From Actinomycetota bacterium (GTDB lineage: Bacteria > Actinomycetota > Actinomycetes > S36-B12 > UBA5976), in assembly GCA_009698575.1 (NCBI GenBank), contig WLPX01000017.1, positions 1 to 32,054 of the forward strand: DNA of 32,054 nucleotides, written 5' to 3'. The notes under the pieces were generated by a model. The model was not told where the DNA came from. It searched no databases and saw nothing but the letters and a program-made list of their open reading frames with translations. Each line of letters starts with the position of its first letter. Positions within the stretch are counted from its first letter, which is position 1. Of the stretch, positions 30,451 to 32,054 are shown in pieces. Both the position numbers and the translations under genes were made by a program.

Positions 30451-30528
30451 AGTAGTTCACAGTGATGTCGTATCCACAGCAAAGCATGATGACTTTCCGC
30501 GTTGCGATTCTGGTTGCACGCTTTGGTA

Positions 30529-31101
30529 ATGACAAAACAACCACAAGAAACAGACCAAGGTTTAGATCTTGGCATCGAAATTCAGGCTTTAACAAAGTCG
30601 CAAATCTTGGCTCGCAGCAAGGCAGTGCAAGCCGCTGCGGAAAGCTTCGCTAACGAACTAAGCAGTGACTCATTTGCAGCCAGAGCAGCGCTAGTTGGCC
30701 TTGTTTTTGATCGATGGCAAGTCAATGAACCCATGACTTGGGATGAGCATGGGCAACTATGTATCGCACTGTGTGACATCCGCACTCGTGATGGCCTGCT
30801 GCGCCGACTGCATGATGCCGCCGAGCTGCGAGGACAAGTGCGCGATCACTTGCTTCGAGAAATTGGTAGAGCGCATCAAGAATGGATCCCACCGCTTGCC
30901 ACTGTCTTTGGTGGAGTTGCTTGGCTAGATGGCGATGGTGACATTACGCGAGTTGCCATTGATCGCGCATTAGAGATAGATCCGGCATATTCACTTGCTC
31001 GGCTGTTGGATATCGCACTTCGTCACAATGTGCCAGCCACGGTTTGGTCCGCCTCACTTGCCGCAGTCAGTTTTGATGCTTGTATAAAAGGCGCTGCGTA
31101 A
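30529..31101 (+). CDS. Short DUF4192-family protein (190 aa)
   Basis: The C-terminal part (PPLATVFGGVAWLDGDGDITR, AIDRALEIDPAYSLARLLDIAL, NVPATVW) matches the helical end of DUF4192 proteins, an actinobacterial family without known function. Full-length members are usually longer, with an N-terminal domain that is absent here, and no sign of that domain is seen upstream. The ATG at 30529 lacks a ribosome-binding site; an in-frame TTG at 30502 is possible. It could be a naturally short member or a 5' truncated relic. Confidence 0.75.
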   Translation: MTKQPQETDQGLDLGIEIQALTKSQILARSKAVQAAAESFANELSSDSFAARAALVGLVFDRWQVNEPMTWDEHGQLCIALCDIRTRDGLLRRLHDAAELRGQVRDHLLREIGRAHQEWIPPLATVFGGVAWLDGDGDITRVAIDRALEIDPAYSLARLLDIALRHNVPATVWSASLAAVSFDACIKGAA

Positions 31102-31179
31102 TTATCCACAGTCCAACGAATCTGGGTTGCAATCCGAAAATCAAAATTTAGACTTAGAAATGGATTCGGGGGAATTCAA

Positions 31180-32010
31180 ATGAAGCGGTTATCATGTTCT
31201 GGGTTAAGCCAAGTGCTAATCAGCATGGTTTTAGCCGGCACATTTGTCACCACAATCAATGCAGCAAGTTATGGTGCCAATCCTGATGTTGCTGGCAACA
31301 ATTCAATTGCGGCATATGTGGGTACGGGCGGCTTGCTGCTACCTGGCTCATTTTCCGGATCGTCCACAACTAAGAAATCTGTGGCGAACTGTGCTGGGTG
31401 TACTTGGAAGTACACAATCTATTGCAAGCAAGGTTCAAATACGCCATGCAAACATGCTGTGACTTCGTGCCCGCGCGGCACTTTGTTATATCGAGTTTGG
31501 TTTGGACGCACGCCAACAACTTTGGCCACCATCGGCTCGGTTTGCTGGGGAGCATCCAATCCTGTAACGCGAAAGCAAGTCGAAGCCCACTTAGATGATT
31601 ACGTCATTAGGTATGTGCCGGCGTTACAACCTGGGTTTGATCCGCCAGGTGGCTCGCTCACGAGCATTCCAGTGATATTTTGGACTGGGCAACCAACAAG
31701 CTTTAAACCACCTTCATTTTCGTTGTCCGGACATTCAGTTTCCATAACCGCAACTCCCACCTGGCGCTGGGCATGGGGCGATGGTGATTCGGTTTGGAAA
31801 AGTGTGCCAGGGAAGCGATACCCGAGCCGACAAATTGCTCACCGATACCGAAGTCCTGCCACATACAGCGCAGCCGTAACTGCAGTTTGGAAGGCCAAGT
31901 ACACAGTGGCCGGCGTGGGCACATTTGCGGCTTCGGGTGAGGTGGTTCGCCAAACTAAGACCCTGCAGGTGCCCATCCAAACGGCCAGAACTGTCCTGGT
32001 TTCGCATTAA
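31180..32010 (+). CDS. Secreted PKD-like domain protein (276 aa)
   Basis: The ATG is preceded by GGGGG at a suitable distance. The first 28 residues form a signal peptide with a likely cleavage after INA. The next 110 residues contain six cysteines (CAGC, YCKQGSNTPC, SCPRG, VCWG), probably disulfide-bonded. Residues about 185-245 carry a PKD-like pattern (WRWAWGDGDSVWKS, then HRYRSPATYSAAVTAVW). It is probably a surface-exposed adhesion or binding protein. The window ends shortly after its stop. Confidence 0.8.
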   Translation: MKRLSCSGLSQVLISMVLAGTFVTTINAASYGANPDVAGNNSIAAYVGTGGLLLPGSFSGSSTTKKSVANCAGCTWKYTIYCKQGSNTPCKHAVTSCPRGTLLYRVWFGRTPTTLATIGSVCWGASNPVTRKQVEAHLDDYVIRYVPALQPGFDPPGGSLTSIPVIFWTGQPTSFKPPSFSLSGHSVSITATPTWRWAWGDGDSVWKSVPGKRYPSRQIAHRYRSPATYSAAVTAVWKAKYTVAGVGTFAASGEVVRQTKTLQVPIQTARTVLVSH

Positions 32011-32054
32011 CCCACCGCAATTCTGCAGTGTCATCAAGTGGGGGTACACTAGAG

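Noticed and set aside
1..32054. CRISPR array, tRNA gene or insertion sequence
   Set aside because: No regularly spaced repeats, no tRNA cloverleaf with GGTTCRA-type arm, and no transposase-like protein were seen in reading both strands.

Overview
The window looks like a chromosome segment of a low-to-moderate-GC actinobacterium, possibly one of the small-genome freshwater lineages (acI or a relative). This is inferred from a B12-dependent ribonucleotide reductase, the actinobacterial gene order ccr-ecm-mcl-acyl-CoA dehydrogenase, a DUF4192-type protein, very short intergenic gaps, and repeated leaderless-type starts. No rRNA, tRNA, transposase, integrase or CRISPR array was seen.

Region 1 (1-700) is the 3' end of nrdJ and a strong terminator. 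Region 2 (about 700-11,900) is the most unusual part and reads as a defence island. A minus-strand C5-cytosine methyltransferase is translationally coupled to a probable restriction endonuclease with a B3-like C-terminal domain. Next on the same strand, under its own TTGACA-type promoter, come a 75-residue protein and an 826-residue GHKL (MORC/MutL-like) ATPase. Divergent from the methyltransferase, on the plus strand, is a tightly overlapping trio: a second, different GHKL ATPase (637 aa) and two proteins I cannot assign with confidence. A 565-residue coiled-coil protein of unknown function follows. My proposal is a restriction system that uses two distinct GHKL ATPases.

Region 3 (about 12,000-17,730) is a run of small accessory genes: a SpoT/Mesh1-like HD hydrolase, small unknown proteins, a probable exported zinc metallopeptidase, a short DUF3800-like protein, a two-gene MacB-type ABC exporter, and a HicA/HicB-like toxin-antitoxin pair with an inverted repeat at its promoter.

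Region 4 (about 17,730-32,054) is metabolic and housekeeping. It holds a lipoprotein, an agmatinase/arginase-family ureohydrolase, and four genes of the ethylmalonyl-CoA pathway (ccr, ecm, mcl, mcd) behind a pair of palindromic operators 21 bp apart. It then has two tandem DUF1989 paralogues, the pseudouridine catabolic pair psuG-psuK, another lipoprotein, a DnaQ-type exonuclease, a glyoxalase-like protein, a short DUF4192 protein and a secreted PKD-like protein. Two intergenic segments (26,345-26,411 and 30,280-30,450) contain strong RNA-like secondary structure that I could not assign to a known family.

At least six genes have a TANNNT box exactly 6 nt before the start codon, the arrangement expected for leaderless mRNAs. 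I used it to choose several starts.
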